Shown piece after piece: positions 52,061-60,645 of a stretch of DNA of 64,000 bases (positions are counted from its first letter, which is position 1; each line of letters starts with the position of its first letter). The stretch is from assembly GCF_005885635.1 (NCBI RefSeq), contig NZ_VATY01000002.1, positions 744,001 through 808,000 of the forward strand, written 5' to 3'. The notes under the pieces were generated by a model, which did not search any database, had not been told where the DNA came from, and saw only the letters and a program-made list of their open reading frames with translations. A program made the position numbers and the translations under genes. The stretch is from Maribacter algarum (ex Zhang et al. 2020) (lineage in GTDB: Bacteria; Bacteroidota; Bacteroidia; Flavobacteriales; Flavobacteriaceae).

Positions 52061-52091
52061 AATCGAAATCTTAGGATTTCGATTTTTTTTT
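52061..52091 (+). terminator. Rho-independent terminator after the DUF4251 gene
   Basis: AATCGAAATC (52061-52070), TTAG loop, GATTTCGATT (52075-52084), then a run of T to 52091. A perfect 10-bp stem. Confidence 0.88.
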
Positions 52092-52180
52092 GAAATAATC
52101 ATCATTACAAGTAACGAAAGGAGACGTATTGACGTCTAGTATAATAGAAGACAATTTTATCAATCAAAAAAAATCCAATC

Positions 52181-52756
52181 ATGAAAAAAGTAAACTTACT
52201 TTTGGCTGCCATTTTATTGATGGTGGGCGCGGTTAACGCACAGTACAATAAAACCATCAAGGGGAAAACTTTCGACCGTATTAAATTAGATGGCAACATC
52301 AGGTTATACCTAGAGCAGGGACCCGAGGTAGAACTGGATATTAAAGCTAGAAAACCCCATTATGTAGACGATTACAGCATTGGTGTACGCAATAATGTAC
52401 TTTATATACAAGTTCGAAATAACCATTCTGGAGCAACACCAAAACTTAAAATATTCCTGAAGCATCCACAGTTGAAAGGAGTGGATGTAGACGGATTGGT
52501 GCATGTAAATACAACAGGACCGATAAAGGGAGAAGAATTCAAACTGAAAGGCGATGGATTGATTAGAGGACATGTAGACCTAGATGTGGAATATTTAAAG
52601 GTCGATTTAGATGGAATGTGTTTTATGAGCATTTCAGGAAAAGCAGACCGATCAGTTCTTCAGTTGGATGGTCTTGGAAGAATCAATGCAGGAGATCTGG
52701 AAACTATAGAAGTCAGTAAGTCCGCTGAAGGTTTGGCTGGTATTCGATTACAATAA
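52181..52756 (+). CDS. DUF2807 secreted beta-solenoid protein
   Basis: Signal peptide MKKVNLLLAAILLMVGAVNAQ. The mature domain starts FDRIKLDGNIRLYLEQGPEVELDIKA, the classic DUF2807 (putative auto-transporter adhesin, head GIN domain) opening, and then shows strand repeats (VDVDGLVHVNTTG, FKLKGDGLIRGHVDLDV, LKVDLDGMCFMSISGKA). At 191 residues it is shorter than most members. The preceding terminator isolates it as its own unit. Function unknown. Confidence 0.85.
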   Translation: MKKVNLLLAAILLMVGAVNAQYNKTIKGKTFDRIKLDGNIRLYLEQGPEVELDIKARKPHYVDDYSIGVRNNVLYIQVRNNHSGATPKLKIFLKHPQLKGVDVDGLVHVNTTGPIKGEEFKLKGDGLIRGHVDLDVEYLKVDLDGMCFMSISGKADRSVLQLDGLGRINAGDLETIEVSKSAEGLAGIRLQ

Positions 52757-52819
52757 TACAATTGCTAGTTTCAAGTGGTGCATAGTAGCATCCAGGATAC
52801 TTAAAATGTTATTGTACCC

Positions 52820-52861
52820 AAGGTTTTTTTATAAAGTTTTAAGAAACTTTGGGTAAACCTT
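52820..52861 (+). terminator. Nested hairpin after the DUF2807 gene
   Basis: The outer stem AAGGTTT (52820-52826) pairs with AAACCTT (52855-52861); the inner stem AAAGTTT (52833-52839) pairs with AAACTTT (52844-52850) around a 4-base loop. No long T-run follows, so it may be a weak terminator or an RNA element in the leader of the next small gene. Confidence 0.4.
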
Positions 52862-52912
52862 AAGAGTTTTGATATAAGAAATCGATGTAACTTGAAGTTG
52901 TATAGGTATCGT

Positions 52913-53113
52913 ATGAAAAAACACCGCAACTTCATCGTTTTTTATAGTCTCTGGCTTGCAGGTATTTTTGGCATTTTTGTTTCCTTTGGGGATAATAGGC
53001 CAGAAGATGAATTCTTGGAAACAGATACTAAAGTTTGCACCGTAGCCAAGGATTTAGAGCAAAATTCCACAAAATCATTCGACAAAAAGAAATGCCAGCA
53101 CAAAGAGCTCTAA
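52913..53113 (+). CDS. Small single-helix secreted or membrane protein
   Basis: 66 residues from the ATG at 52913: MKKHRNFIVFYSLWLAGIFG forms a hydrophobic leader, followed by a charged tail with two cysteines (KVCTVAKDLEQ and KKKCQHKEL). No family recognised. It stands alone between a nested hairpin and a 204-base non-coding gap. It could be a chance frame, but the signal-like start and Lys-rich tail support a gene. Confidence 0.45.
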   Translation: MKKHRNFIVFYSLWLAGIFGIFVSFGDNRPEDEFLETDTKVCTVAKDLEQNSTKSFDKKKCQHKEL

Positions 53114-53317
53114 AGCTTAGCGTATAAATTTACCCATAAGGTTTTTCGGAATATCCATATAAAGACATAAATTGGTGTATCCATACATTGCGCAATCTTT
53201 CTTGCTGACAAGGGGAGAGGTAGGCTGTTTTGAATTGATGGTTGGTTTATCTTCTGATGGTTTTAAAGGCACTAATTCCAGTATTCTAGCGTTAGGTACT
53301 ATTCAAAACCTAACCAA

Positions 53318-54787
53318 ATGACCTACCGTTTTCAGCCCATCAAAATTGTTTTATTCTTTGCAGTTGTATTGTTGTCTTTTTCCTGTGAAAAGGACGAAAC
53401 AAATCCTCAAAGTACTGCTACACAAATACTTCCTATTAAAATTGTTAGTCCAACAGGGGCTTCCGGAAGTGGAGATTTAATCATCACGAACTCAAGAGGT
53501 CCTAAAACGCACAGTGCTCTAAATTATGGTGAAACTATAGAAATAGAATTGAATCTAACCGATGCAGGAAACTATACATTCGAAGTAGATGATCCTAATC
53601 TGGGAAGAATAAAATTATTCGCTACCAAAGAAGCTTTGCAAAATTATACTTCAGAGTCACCCTTTTTATTACAATTTGAGCATTATAAAAATCAAAAAAT
53701 AGCAACTTTTAAGGTGAAATCCGAAATTGGTCCGAACTTGCGAAATAGAAGAATCGATTTGATTGTATTTCAAGGTTATGAGTCCCTATACCATATCGAT
53801 TGGGGCGATGGGACGGAAGAAGTGGGCGAAGCTCCTGCTGAATATCGAACTGGATGGGACCCCGTTTCACATAACTATGCTGCTTCAGGAGAATATACAA
53901 TAACGCTCCGCACCACAAAGGGAGAAGAGGTGACTGGCTTGGAATTGCAATATACTGGAAACGGTAAAGGAGATAGAATTCAGACACTTGAGTTGGAAAA
54001 TCTGCCCAACTTGAATGCTCTAAGTTTAGGGGATAGTGATATGCCTTATGTCGATTCGATTATAGAACAATACCCAAACCTAAAGGAATTAAGCCTACGA
54101 TTCGGTTCTTTGAACTCCATCGATTTATCCAAAAATGCCCAGTTGGAGTATTTAAATATTACTGGCAATTACAACACCATGGTTAAGGGCTTATCAACGC
54201 TGATAAATTTAAGAGCCCTTGGAATTACCGGTACTATTGAAAATCTAGACTTGGGCTTGTTCCCCGAATTGACCTCTTTGACCATAAGAGGGCATGATTT
54301 TACCAGCCTTGACTTGGCTACAAATCCAAAACTTACAACCTTAACCTTACAATTGAATAATTTGGAACAAGTAGATCTAAGCACAAATGTTAACTTGAAG
54401 AATCTATCCATAACCAACAATACGCTGACGGAACTCAATATCAGTAATAACCCTGAAATCGAGTATTTGAATCTCTACGCCAATTACATTGATGAATTGG
54501 ATATAAGCCAACAAGACCAGCTAGAATACGTAAATCTATCTTCTGTTCACCTTAAACAAGTAGTGGCTCCTGAGAGTCTTGACAACATAAAATCAATTGA
54601 TTTGGGCAATGCTCGTTTCTTAAATGAGGAGGAACTCCTAGATGCTGTTTTTAAGGGACAAGCAAACAATCCGAAAAGCAAAGGCGAGATTATATTTCAT
54701 GATTTGGCGCATGTTATAGAAAGACAGATAGTTTTGTTGAATAATTTGGTTATGGAACATGACTGGAGAATAAATATACCTCAGTAA
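53318..54787 (+). CDS. Leucine-rich-repeat surface lipoprotein
   Basis: Lipoprotein signal ending LLSFSC (Cys23). An N-terminal beta-rich part includes a PKD-like segment with YHIDWGDGTEEVG and SHNYAASGEYTITLRT. From about residue 215 there are about ten LRR units (LKELSLRFGSLNSIDLSKNAQLEYLNITGN, LTTLTLQLNNLEQVDLSTNVNLKNLSITNN, IEYLNLYANYIDELDISQQ). It is likely a surface-exposed binding protein of the BspA-like type; the ligand is unknown. GTTAGGT (53291-53297) and ACCTAAC (53308-53314) form an inverted repeat just before the ATG. No type IX secretion tail. Confidence 0.88.
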   Translation: MTYRFQPIKIVLFFAVVLLSFSCEKDETNPQSTATQILPIKIVSPTGASGSGDLIITNSRGPKTHSALNYGETIEIELNLTDAGNYTFEVDDPNLGRIKLFATKEALQNYTSESPFLLQFEHYKNQKIATFKVKSEIGPNLRNRRIDLIVFQGYESLYHIDWGDGTEEVGEAPAEYRTGWDPVSHNYAASGEYTITLRTTKGEEVTGLELQYTGNGKGDRIQTLELENLPNLNALSLGDSDMPYVDSIIEQYPNLKELSLRFGSLNSIDLSKNAQLEYLNITGNYNTMVKGLSTLINLRALGITGTIENLDLGLFPELTSLTIRGHDFTSLDLATNPKLTTLTLQLNNLEQVDLSTNVNLKNLSITNNTLTELNISNNPEIEYLNLYANYIDELDISQQDQLEYVNLSSVHLKQVVAPESLDNIKSIDLGNARFLNEEELLDAVFKGQANNPKSKGEIIFHDLAHVIERQIVLLNNLVMEHDWRINIPQ

Positions 54788-54882
54788 AATGAGCCGGATG
54801 ATTGCTCAATGCATTATCATGTGATGATTAAGCAATAGGCAAGAAGAGTAGTAAATGCTTCGAATAGGTTAGGGTTGCAAAA

Positions 54883-55093
54883 TATTCTATTTTACATACG
54901 CGAACTTTTGGATTATCCTGTGGATGATACAAAAGGCGGCGAGATGGGGCGTTGGCCTTAAAGGTAGAGGGGTTTTACTTATTCTATTTTACATACGCGA
55001 GCTTTATGAATTATCCTGTGGATGATTTATAAAGGCGGCGAGATGAAGCGTGAGCACTTAAAGTAGGGGTTTTGAAATATTCTATTTTACATA
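54883..55093. repeat. Tandem repeat of about 97 bp, two full copies and a partial third
   Basis: TATTCTATTTTACATA begins at 54883, 54980 and 55078, giving periods of 97 and 98 bases. Blocks conserved between copies 1 and 2 include ATTATCCTGTGGATGAT, AAAGGCGGCGAGATG, CTTAAAG and GGGGTTTT; copy 3 diverges after 16 bases. The 534-base gap 54788-55321 has no credible gene. The conserved blocks suggest a functional or mobile unit, but no known element was recognised. GC is higher in the core than at the edges. Confidence 0.9.
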
Positions 55094-55097
55094 ATAT

Positions 55098-55127
55098 AAA
55101 TTATGTTTCAAAAAAGAAACATAATTT
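55098..55127. repeat. Perfect 12-bp hairpin
   Basis: AAATTATGTTTC (55098-55109), six A, then GAAACATAATTT (55116-55127). It joins the end of the tandem repeat to the dispersed repeat that follows. No T-run, so it is probably not a terminator for either flanking gene. Confidence 0.7.
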
Positions 55128-55134
55128 GACGTTA

Positions 55135-55178
55135 TATCAAATAGCGATAAGTTATAAGTAATTTCAGCGAATTCCTAG
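55135..55178 (+). repeat. Dispersed intergenic repeat, copy A (partial)
   Basis: TATCAAATAGCGATAAGTTA and the following AAGTAATTT...AATTCCTAG match copies at 59.2 and 60.5 kb. The CCTGCC hairpin head present in the other copies is missing here. The remainder of the gap up to the lipoprotein stop shows no feature. Confidence 0.6.
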
Positions 55179-55321
55179 ACTATGCTAAGGTTTTGCCCGA
55201 AAGCAATACGTTGACTTAGAACTCTCAGAATAAAAAGACCACTTGTAGTTTGCAAATAAAATCACGCGGTACAACATGTCCGCCCTTGGCGGATAATAAT
55301 ACAACGATTATATCTATACGA

Positions 55322-55885
55322 TTATTCGTTTTTCTTACGCCATTTTTCCCAATTAGGAGATTCTTTTCGCCATAATGGACGCGCCTTTTGTTCTACATGA
55401 TTATTTGGGTATAAGACATACCAGGCGGTAGATGAATATCTATCGGTGCCTCCTCCTACTATGGTATCTTTAAAGTAATCTGTCATTAAACCGGTTGAAT
55501 ATCCGTTTGTTCCTGCAATTTTAGTCCAATGGTTTTGAGTTCTAAACCTCATTTTAAGGGAATCACCATCGATTTGTGGGGCTTGCCCAATTATAGTATT
55601 GATCTGTGCAAAAACTTCTTCACCTTGAAAAATAGTTAAGAATTCAACGTTTGCAATGTGTTCAACGCTATTTCCTCCCCAACCAATTCTAACAGGATAT
55701 CCTAATCTGACGGCGTCAACTAGTTTTGATTTATCTCCATAAATTGCTTGTCCGTTTGCATCATTATGAAAAACCATCTGCCATCCTACTTCACGCCCAT
55801 CAGATGATTGGCAAGAACTGATTAGAATTAATATCACACCAAATACTAGTATCTTTTTATTCAGAATTTTTAGTTCAGCTATCAT
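55322..55885 (-). CDS. Lipoprotein of unknown function
   Basis: 187 residues with the signal NKKILVFGVILILISSC (Cys25), then a beta-rich domain beginning GREVGWQMVFHNDANGQAIYGDKSKLVDAVRLGYPVRIGWGG. Trp and Gly residues are frequent. No named family was recognised with confidence. It starts 38 bases after the stop of the S9 peptidase gene on the same strand, so the two are probably co-transcribed. Function unknown. Confidence 0.72.
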   Translation of the reverse strand: MIAELKILNKKILVFGVILILISSCQSSDGREVGWQMVFHNDANGQAIYGDKSKLVDAVRLGYPVRIGWGGNSVEHIANVEFLTIFQGEEVFAQINTIIGQAPQIDGDSLKMRFRTQNHWTKIAGTNGYSTGLMTDYFKDTIVGGGTDRYSSTAWYVLYPNNHVEQKARPLWRKESPNWEKWRKKNE

Positions 55886-55923
55886 GACAAGAGTTTTTCG
55901 TTTATACTGTTTTTAAATGAAAA

Positions 55924-57957
55924 TTATTCCACGGGTATTTGAATATCTTCACCAAAGATATATTTTCCAAACCATTGCCAATTATGCCATACTCCCGCCA
56001 ATCGTACTTTGGGTTTATAAATTGTATGCCCCACTCCGTTATATACGATCAATTCCGTATCAACGTCTCGATCACGTAGCCCTTGCAATAATTCATAGGC
56101 ATTTTCAATGGGAACTCTTTGGTCGTATTCACCATGTTGAATTAAAGTTGGGGTAGTCGCCTGATTGATATAGGTTATTGGCGAAGTCTTAGCATATATT
56201 TCGGGATTGTTCCATGGTGTTGCCTTTAAATATTGTCTGGTGAAAGGGTGCAGGTCAGTAGCAACATAATAAGTTGCCCAATTCGAAATTCCTGCGCCTA
56301 CCGAAATGGCCTTGAATCGATTAGTTGTGGTCGCTAAAAGAGCAGAGATATATCCACCATGACTCCAACCCATACTACCCATTTTTTCGGTATTGATGAT
56401 CCCCAAACTATCTAAATAATCTATACCAGACAGAATATCATCAACTGCCCCCAAGCCCATGTTCTCAACATTTAGGGACCTGAACTTTTCTCCATAACCG
56501 CCAGAGCCCCGATAATTAGGCCTTAGTACCAAAGCCCCTTTGTCAAGCCATTGCAGTACAGGATAGAAAACAGGAATAGGTGTCGGACGGTCCGCCGCGG
56601 TAGGTCCGCCATGTACATTTACCAATAATGGATATTTCTTAGTTGCATCATAATCTTTGGGTTTATGCAAGATTCCCTCGATCATAGTGCCATCTGAACT
56701 TTTCCAGCGTATCACTTCGCTTTGTGCTACCTTCCAATTTGAAATTCTAGCTGTGAAATCCGTAATCTTTCTTGGGGCATATTGGCTTAAAGCGGAAGTA
56801 TATATTTCTTTTAAATTGTCTTTTGTGTTTCCAAGAAAGGCGATTGTAGATCCATCACGGGCAATTGAAAAACTATGTATGGTATTTGGGGAGCCCTTAA
56901 GCAATTTGATGGTTCCATCAGAAGGGTCTATTAAAAACAACTCAATCTTGGTCTTTTGGTACGCCATGGCATAAATACCATTTTTAGTCCAAACCAAGTC
57001 TTTCAACTCTTCGTCAAAGTCTTTCGCCAATTCCTGCTTGTTCTTTGAATCAAGATCGATAGTGTAAAAATGATTGTTTTTATAATTCGTACTGTTATTA
57101 TTATCAAGTGCAGTTACGTAAACAATAGATTTGCCATCTGGTGACCAATCAATAAGGAAATCAAAACTTGAATTTTTTACCAATACATTCCAATTCTTTG
57201 TTTTTGCATCCAAAATGCCAATATCTGATTGTAAATAGGAATTGGTCAGGTTATTCGGTTGTTTGTCAAAAACAATTTTCGATCCATCGGGAGACCACTT
57301 AAAAGCACCAATTGAGAAATCAACACTATCTAACAAGGCAATAGGTTTTGGCCATTGAATACAATCATTTTCTTGGTTGCAAGGGTGTTGGATAGCATTG
57401 ATATGTTCTGGTTTGAAATCAATGGTATATAACCATGAGTGCTTGGGGGTTTTATCATCTATTTCATAATCCCCAAAACGTTCATTCAACGCAATATCTT
57501 CCTTTGAATCTTTTTGGTTCATAGAAATAGTGAATTGTTGGCCGTTTGGAGACCATTCAAAACTATTTATCCCTCCGTCGATATTCGTTGCCGGAAATGA
57601 CTCCCCGCCGCCTAAACGAATCACCTGTATTTGATTACCATTTCCCCTATTCGATATGAAAGCTATCCATTTTCCATCTGGAGACCACTTTGGAGAATGG
57701 CTACTCGATTCAGGATTATGGGTCAAGGGAAACGCCTTTTCACCATTTTTTGACAACCATATTTCAGTATCATATTTGTTGGCTTCCCAATCTGTAGTTC
57801 TTAGTTGAAAAAGTATATGCTCGCCTTTTGGAGAAATTTGTGGATTGCTAGGTACAGGCAAAGAAAGTACCTCTTCAAAACTTGGCACTTTCATTTCACT
57901 TTGAGGAAATATCAACTGCCCAAATAATACACCAACAACTAAGAATAGTTTTTTCAT
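55924..57957 (-). CDS. S9-family prolyl oligopeptidase-like exported peptidase
   Basis: Signal peptide MKKLFLVVGVLFGQLIFPQ. A seven-bladed propeller of WSPDGK-type repeats occupies about 30-410 (PKWSPDGKWIAFISNRG, FEWSPNGQQFTISMNQ, IDWSPDGKSIVYVTALD). The alpha/beta hydrolase end has the nucleophile GWSHGGYIS, Asp in GEYDQRVPIENAYEL and His in GVGHTIYKP. At 677 residues it is full length for DPP4/acylaminoacyl-peptidase relatives. It cuts short peptides, often after proline, in the periplasm. Confidence 0.93.
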   Translation of the reverse strand: MKKLFLVVGVLFGQLIFPQSEMKVPSFEEVLSLPVPSNPQISPKGEHILFQLRTTDWEANKYDTEIWLSKNGEKAFPLTHNPESSSHSPKWSPDGKWIAFISNRGNGNQIQVIRLGGGESFPATNIDGGINSFEWSPNGQQFTISMNQKDSKEDIALNERFGDYEIDDKTPKHSWLYTIDFKPEHINAIQHPCNQENDCIQWPKPIALLDSVDFSIGAFKWSPDGSKIVFDKQPNNLTNSYLQSDIGILDAKTKNWNVLVKNSSFDFLIDWSPDGKSIVYVTALDNNNSTNYKNNHFYTIDLDSKNKQELAKDFDEELKDLVWTKNGIYAMAYQKTKIELFLIDPSDGTIKLLKGSPNTIHSFSIARDGSTIAFLGNTKDNLKEIYTSALSQYAPRKITDFTARISNWKVAQSEVIRWKSSDGTMIEGILHKPKDYDATKKYPLLVNVHGGPTAADRPTPIPVFYPVLQWLDKGALVLRPNYRGSGGYGEKFRSLNVENMGLGAVDDILSGIDYLDSLGIINTEKMGSMGWSHGGYISALLATTTNRFKAISVGAGISNWATYYVATDLHPFTRQYLKATPWNNPEIYAKTSPITYINQATTPTLIQHGEYDQRVPIENAYELLQGLRDRDVDTELIVYNGVGHTIYKPKVRLAGVWHNWQWFGKYIFGEDIQIPVE

Positions 57958-58070
57958 TTTTATAGCATTTAAGATTTAGTCTTCTGCTAAACTATTCTAA
58001 TCGAGTAAAAAATGATACGAACTAAGCTGTAAAGAAGTTCAGATTTATAATTCTGGATTAAATATCAGGA

Positions 58071-59126
58071 TTATATTGATTTTTTAAATTCTGCAGGGGT
58101 CATTGCCATATGCTTTTTAAACGCGGCATAAAATGAGGTATTTGATTTAAAACCACATGCGTTTCCGATACCCTTTATGGTTAAAAGGTCGTTTGATCGC
58201 AACATCTCCATAGCGGACTTAACCCTATAACCATTTACATAGTCCGAAAAGTTCTGACCCATGGTTTCATTTAGATATTGAGACAGGGTATGTCGTTTGG
58301 TTTGAAGTTGCTTGGCCACATCTGTCAATTTTAGATCTGAATTAAGATGTATCTCTTCTTGTATAAATAGGATGGGAAGCCTTTCGCGAAGCAGTTCTAT
58401 TTCGGTATTGCTTATCTTTTTGTTTTGATATTTAAGTGATGATGAAAGAAAAGATAAACCATGCTGTCGTCGCTTAAAAAACCAAACCATGAGACTCACA
58501 TAAAAGGTGAACGAAAAGGTCAGCGCTCCTACAATATAGGACGTGTATTTGTTGGTATTATAGGCCAACCAAATTAAAAAACAGCCTGAAAGAATATTTG
58601 TGATCCAATAATCAAGATTACTTGGTTTTTCAATCTTGGAAAATAATTTTAAAATAGAAAACCTAGCTTGATAAATGCTAATAAAAAGGTAAACGGTCCA
58701 TTGGGAAAGTAGCATCCAGCCAAGGAACCCTCCCGATTTAAGCTGCCATAAATACCAATAATCAAGATAAGGATATAAAATTCCTGTCACAATCATAAAG
58801 AGGGTAACGGGCAGAATGTGAATTAGCCATTTCCATTTGCCAACACTCTTTGGTTTTGTTGCACTTCTAATGTAGAGGTATAGAAAAGGACCAATTAGGA
58901 AGCACGCGGTTAAGCCAACCTGAATAAAAAATGACGATGTTTCACTATAAAATGTGAGGAAAACAGATTTCATGACACGCACGCTGATGACGAACAGCAG
59001 AGCGGCCAAAAAGTAAGTAGCCTTACTTTTATTTTTTACTATAATAGCAAAATATATACTCAGAAAAAGACCATTAAAGACGCCTAAAGCACTAAAAAAG
59101 AATAATATCTGATTTTCAAAATTCAA
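58071..59126 (-). CDS. AraC-family regulator with membrane N-terminus
   Basis: About seven hydrophobic helices fill residues 1-210 (FFFSALGVFNGLFLSIYFAII, VGLTACFLIGPFLYLYI, ILPVTLFMIVTGILY, YIVGALTFSFTFYVSLMVWFF). A cytosolic AraC DNA-binding domain ends the protein (LKLTDVAKQLQTKRHTLSQYLNETMGQNFSDYVNGYRV and GIGNACGFKSNTSFYAAFKKHMAMTPAEFKK). It is a membrane-sensing one-component regulator; the signal is unknown. It lies upstream, on the same strand, of the S9 peptidase operon, a plausible target. Confidence 0.92.
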   Translation of the reverse strand: MNFENQILFFFSALGVFNGLFLSIYFAIIVKNKSKATYFLAALLFVISVRVMKSVFLTFYSETSSFFIQVGLTACFLIGPFLYLYIRSATKPKSVGKWKWLIHILPVTLFMIVTGILYPYLDYWYLWQLKSGGFLGWMLLSQWTVYLFISIYQARFSILKLFSKIEKPSNLDYWITNILSGCFLIWLAYNTNKYTSYIVGALTFSFTFYVSLMVWFFKRRQHGLSFLSSSLKYQNKKISNTEIELLRERLPILFIQEEIHLNSDLKLTDVAKQLQTKRHTLSQYLNETMGQNFSDYVNGYRVKSAMEMLRSNDLLTIKGIGNACGFKSNTSFYAAFKKHMAMTPAEFKKSI

Positions 59127-59190
59127 ATTTCAATTTTATTCGAAATATAAAACTTATTAGTCCAATATTCTAAAATGTTTATTAATAATC

Positions 59191-59250
59191 CCATTCCATG
59201 CACCTGCCTGTCTGCTGATATCAAATAGGAATAAGCTATAAGTAATCTGA
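59191..59250 (+). repeat. Dispersed intergenic repeat, copy B
   Basis: CCATTCCATGCACCTGCCTG starts the element, followed by TCTGCTGA and TATCAAATAGGAATAAGCTA. The palindromic head seen intact in copy C (CCTGCC-TGTC-GGCAGG) is degraded here to CCTGCC-TGTC-TGCTGA. Confidence 0.65.
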
Positions 59251-59264
59251 ACAAATTACAAATT

Positions 59265-59315
59265 AAAAAAGAGCCTGTAAAGCAACCTATCAATAGTTGC
59301 TACAAGCTCTTTTTT
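59265..59315 (-). terminator. Terminator after the metzincin lipoprotein gene
   Basis: AAAAAAGAGC (59265-59274) and GCTCTTTTTT (59306-59315) pair, with an inner GCAAC/GTTGC stem. Both strands end in T-runs, so it may also stop leftward or rightward read-through. Confidence 0.8.
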
Positions 59316-59371
59316 GTTACTTTTTAATACTTGAATGGGTTTTTTAACAATCAAGTAGTTTAGAACCTTTC

Positions 59372-60418
59372 TTATTTTTTCTTCTTCATATTTACGAAAC
59401 CTACAGGCTGAAGTAATTCTTCCATACCAGCAATATGAAGACCTTCTTCGGAGTTTGAAGATTTAGCGGCTACACCAGGTGTTCCTTTAGGTAAATCATA
59501 AGATTCTCCAACCGAGGCTGAACCATAACCTAAATCTTTCATCGAACCTGCCGTGATTCTACTTAGAGGATTTTCACCCAAGTTCAAGAAACCTGTCATT
59601 AATTCATTATTTAAAGCTGCTTCATCCCAGTGACCAAATCTTGTTCCGGGACCAAAATCACCTTCAATGGGCAATTCTAGAGTACCGCCTTCGGCGTTCC
59701 AGAAAACATTTGCTTTTCTACCTGCAAAGTATGGTTGTTCAAAAGTACCAGCGAGGAGATTTCTTGAGAAATTAAAATCTGGAGCATTAATATTCCATAG
59801 TGTACCCACACCTAATACATGACCCATTTCATGAACAATTACTTCCTCGAATAAATCCAGCTCTTCTAAGAAGTCCAGGTCTGCGACATCAAAGAACATA
59901 ATTCCAGACAATGTTAGAAAATCATCAGTTCGCACAAATCTTGGTCCTGCTTGACCGAGAATATTACCAGGACCATCAATCGGAGCCAATGCAACTTCAA
60001 TAATAATGTCATCTACTACTCCTTCGTCCACTAAGGGAGGAAAGCCCTCAAAAGCTGAAGGAAGCGTACCAGTAAATGATGGTTCGTCTTTAATGATAAT
60101 TCTTTCCCATCGCGCTGCCGCCGCTTCAAATACCTCTACCTGTCTTGGTGTTGGCGGTAATAAATAACTCAAAGTTATGTTGAACCGTCCACGGTCAACA
60201 CCAGGTGCTTGGGTAGTTTTAAGTGCGTCTGTACCTAAATCATCAATTATAATTGGGTCTGGAGAAGGAGTTTTTAAGGCAATGGTAAGTTCTTGTGAAC
60301 TAGGCACTGCAACAGTTTCGTCAGGCAAGGTCTCCTCGGAACAAGATGTTAAAAGCAAACTGCTGAAAACAAACCCATAACCAATTAGCCTTAGGGATCT
60401 TTTTAATGTGTTCTTCAT
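59372..60418 (-). CDS. Leishmanolysin-like (metzincin) zinc metallopeptidase lipoprotein
   Basis: Lipoprotein signal LIGYGFVFSSLLLTSC (Cys26). The zinc site is VHEMGHVLGVGTLW (HExxHxxG), a third His in FGHWDEAAL about 60 residues later, and a Met-turn in NELMTGFL. The order and the long gap to the third His fit the leishmanolysin-related family. It is a surface or periplasmic protease of unknown substrate. It is monocistronic, with a clear terminator and dispersed repeats on both sides. No propeptide Cys switch was identified. Confidence 0.88.
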   Translation of the reverse strand: MKNTLKRSLRLIGYGFVFSSLLLTSCSEETLPDETVAVPSSQELTIALKTPSPDPIIIDDLGTDALKTTQAPGVDRGRFNITLSYLLPPTPRQVEVFEAAAARWERIIIKDEPSFTGTLPSAFEGFPPLVDEGVVDDIIIEVALAPIDGPGNILGQAGPRFVRTDDFLTLSGIMFFDVADLDFLEELDLFEEVIVHEMGHVLGVGTLWNINAPDFNFSRNLLAGTFEQPYFAGRKANVFWNAEGGTLELPIEGDFGPGTRFGHWDEAALNNELMTGFLNLGENPLSRITAGSMKDLGYGSASVGESYDLPKGTPGVAAKSSNSEEGLHIAGMEELLQPVGFVNMKKKK

Positions 60419-60536
60419 AATAAATAAAGTGTTAATGGTTAAAAATTATAGCATTAGCTCCTTTCGAGCTGTTGTTAAATTTAAAACAACTAACAAACAA
60501 TTGCAATAATTTTATAACGATTTATTGTATTTTAAT

Positions 60537-60615
60537 CCATTCCACACACCAACCTGCCTGTCGGCAGGTATCAAATAACAATAAGTTATTTCTAATTTAG
60601 GTCAATTCCTAGCCT
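60537..60615 (+). repeat. Dispersed intergenic repeat, copy C (most complete)
   Basis: CCATTCCACACACC, then a perfect hairpin CCTGCC-TGTC-GGCAGG, TATCAAATAACAATAAGTTA and finally AATTCCTAG. It shares its head with copy B and its tail with copy A, so it is the best model of the full unit. It fills the gap between the LytTR gene end and the metzincin gene start. Confidence 0.7.
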
Positions 60616-60645
60616 AAAAAGTGATTTATTGTCTCCTTACGAACA

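Noticed and set aside
54900-55040. Replication origin, from DnaA-box-like TGTGGATGA in the tandem repeats
   Set aside because: Each unit has a single one-mismatch box, there is no AT-rich unwinding element with clustered boxes, and no dnaA or dnaN gene is near.
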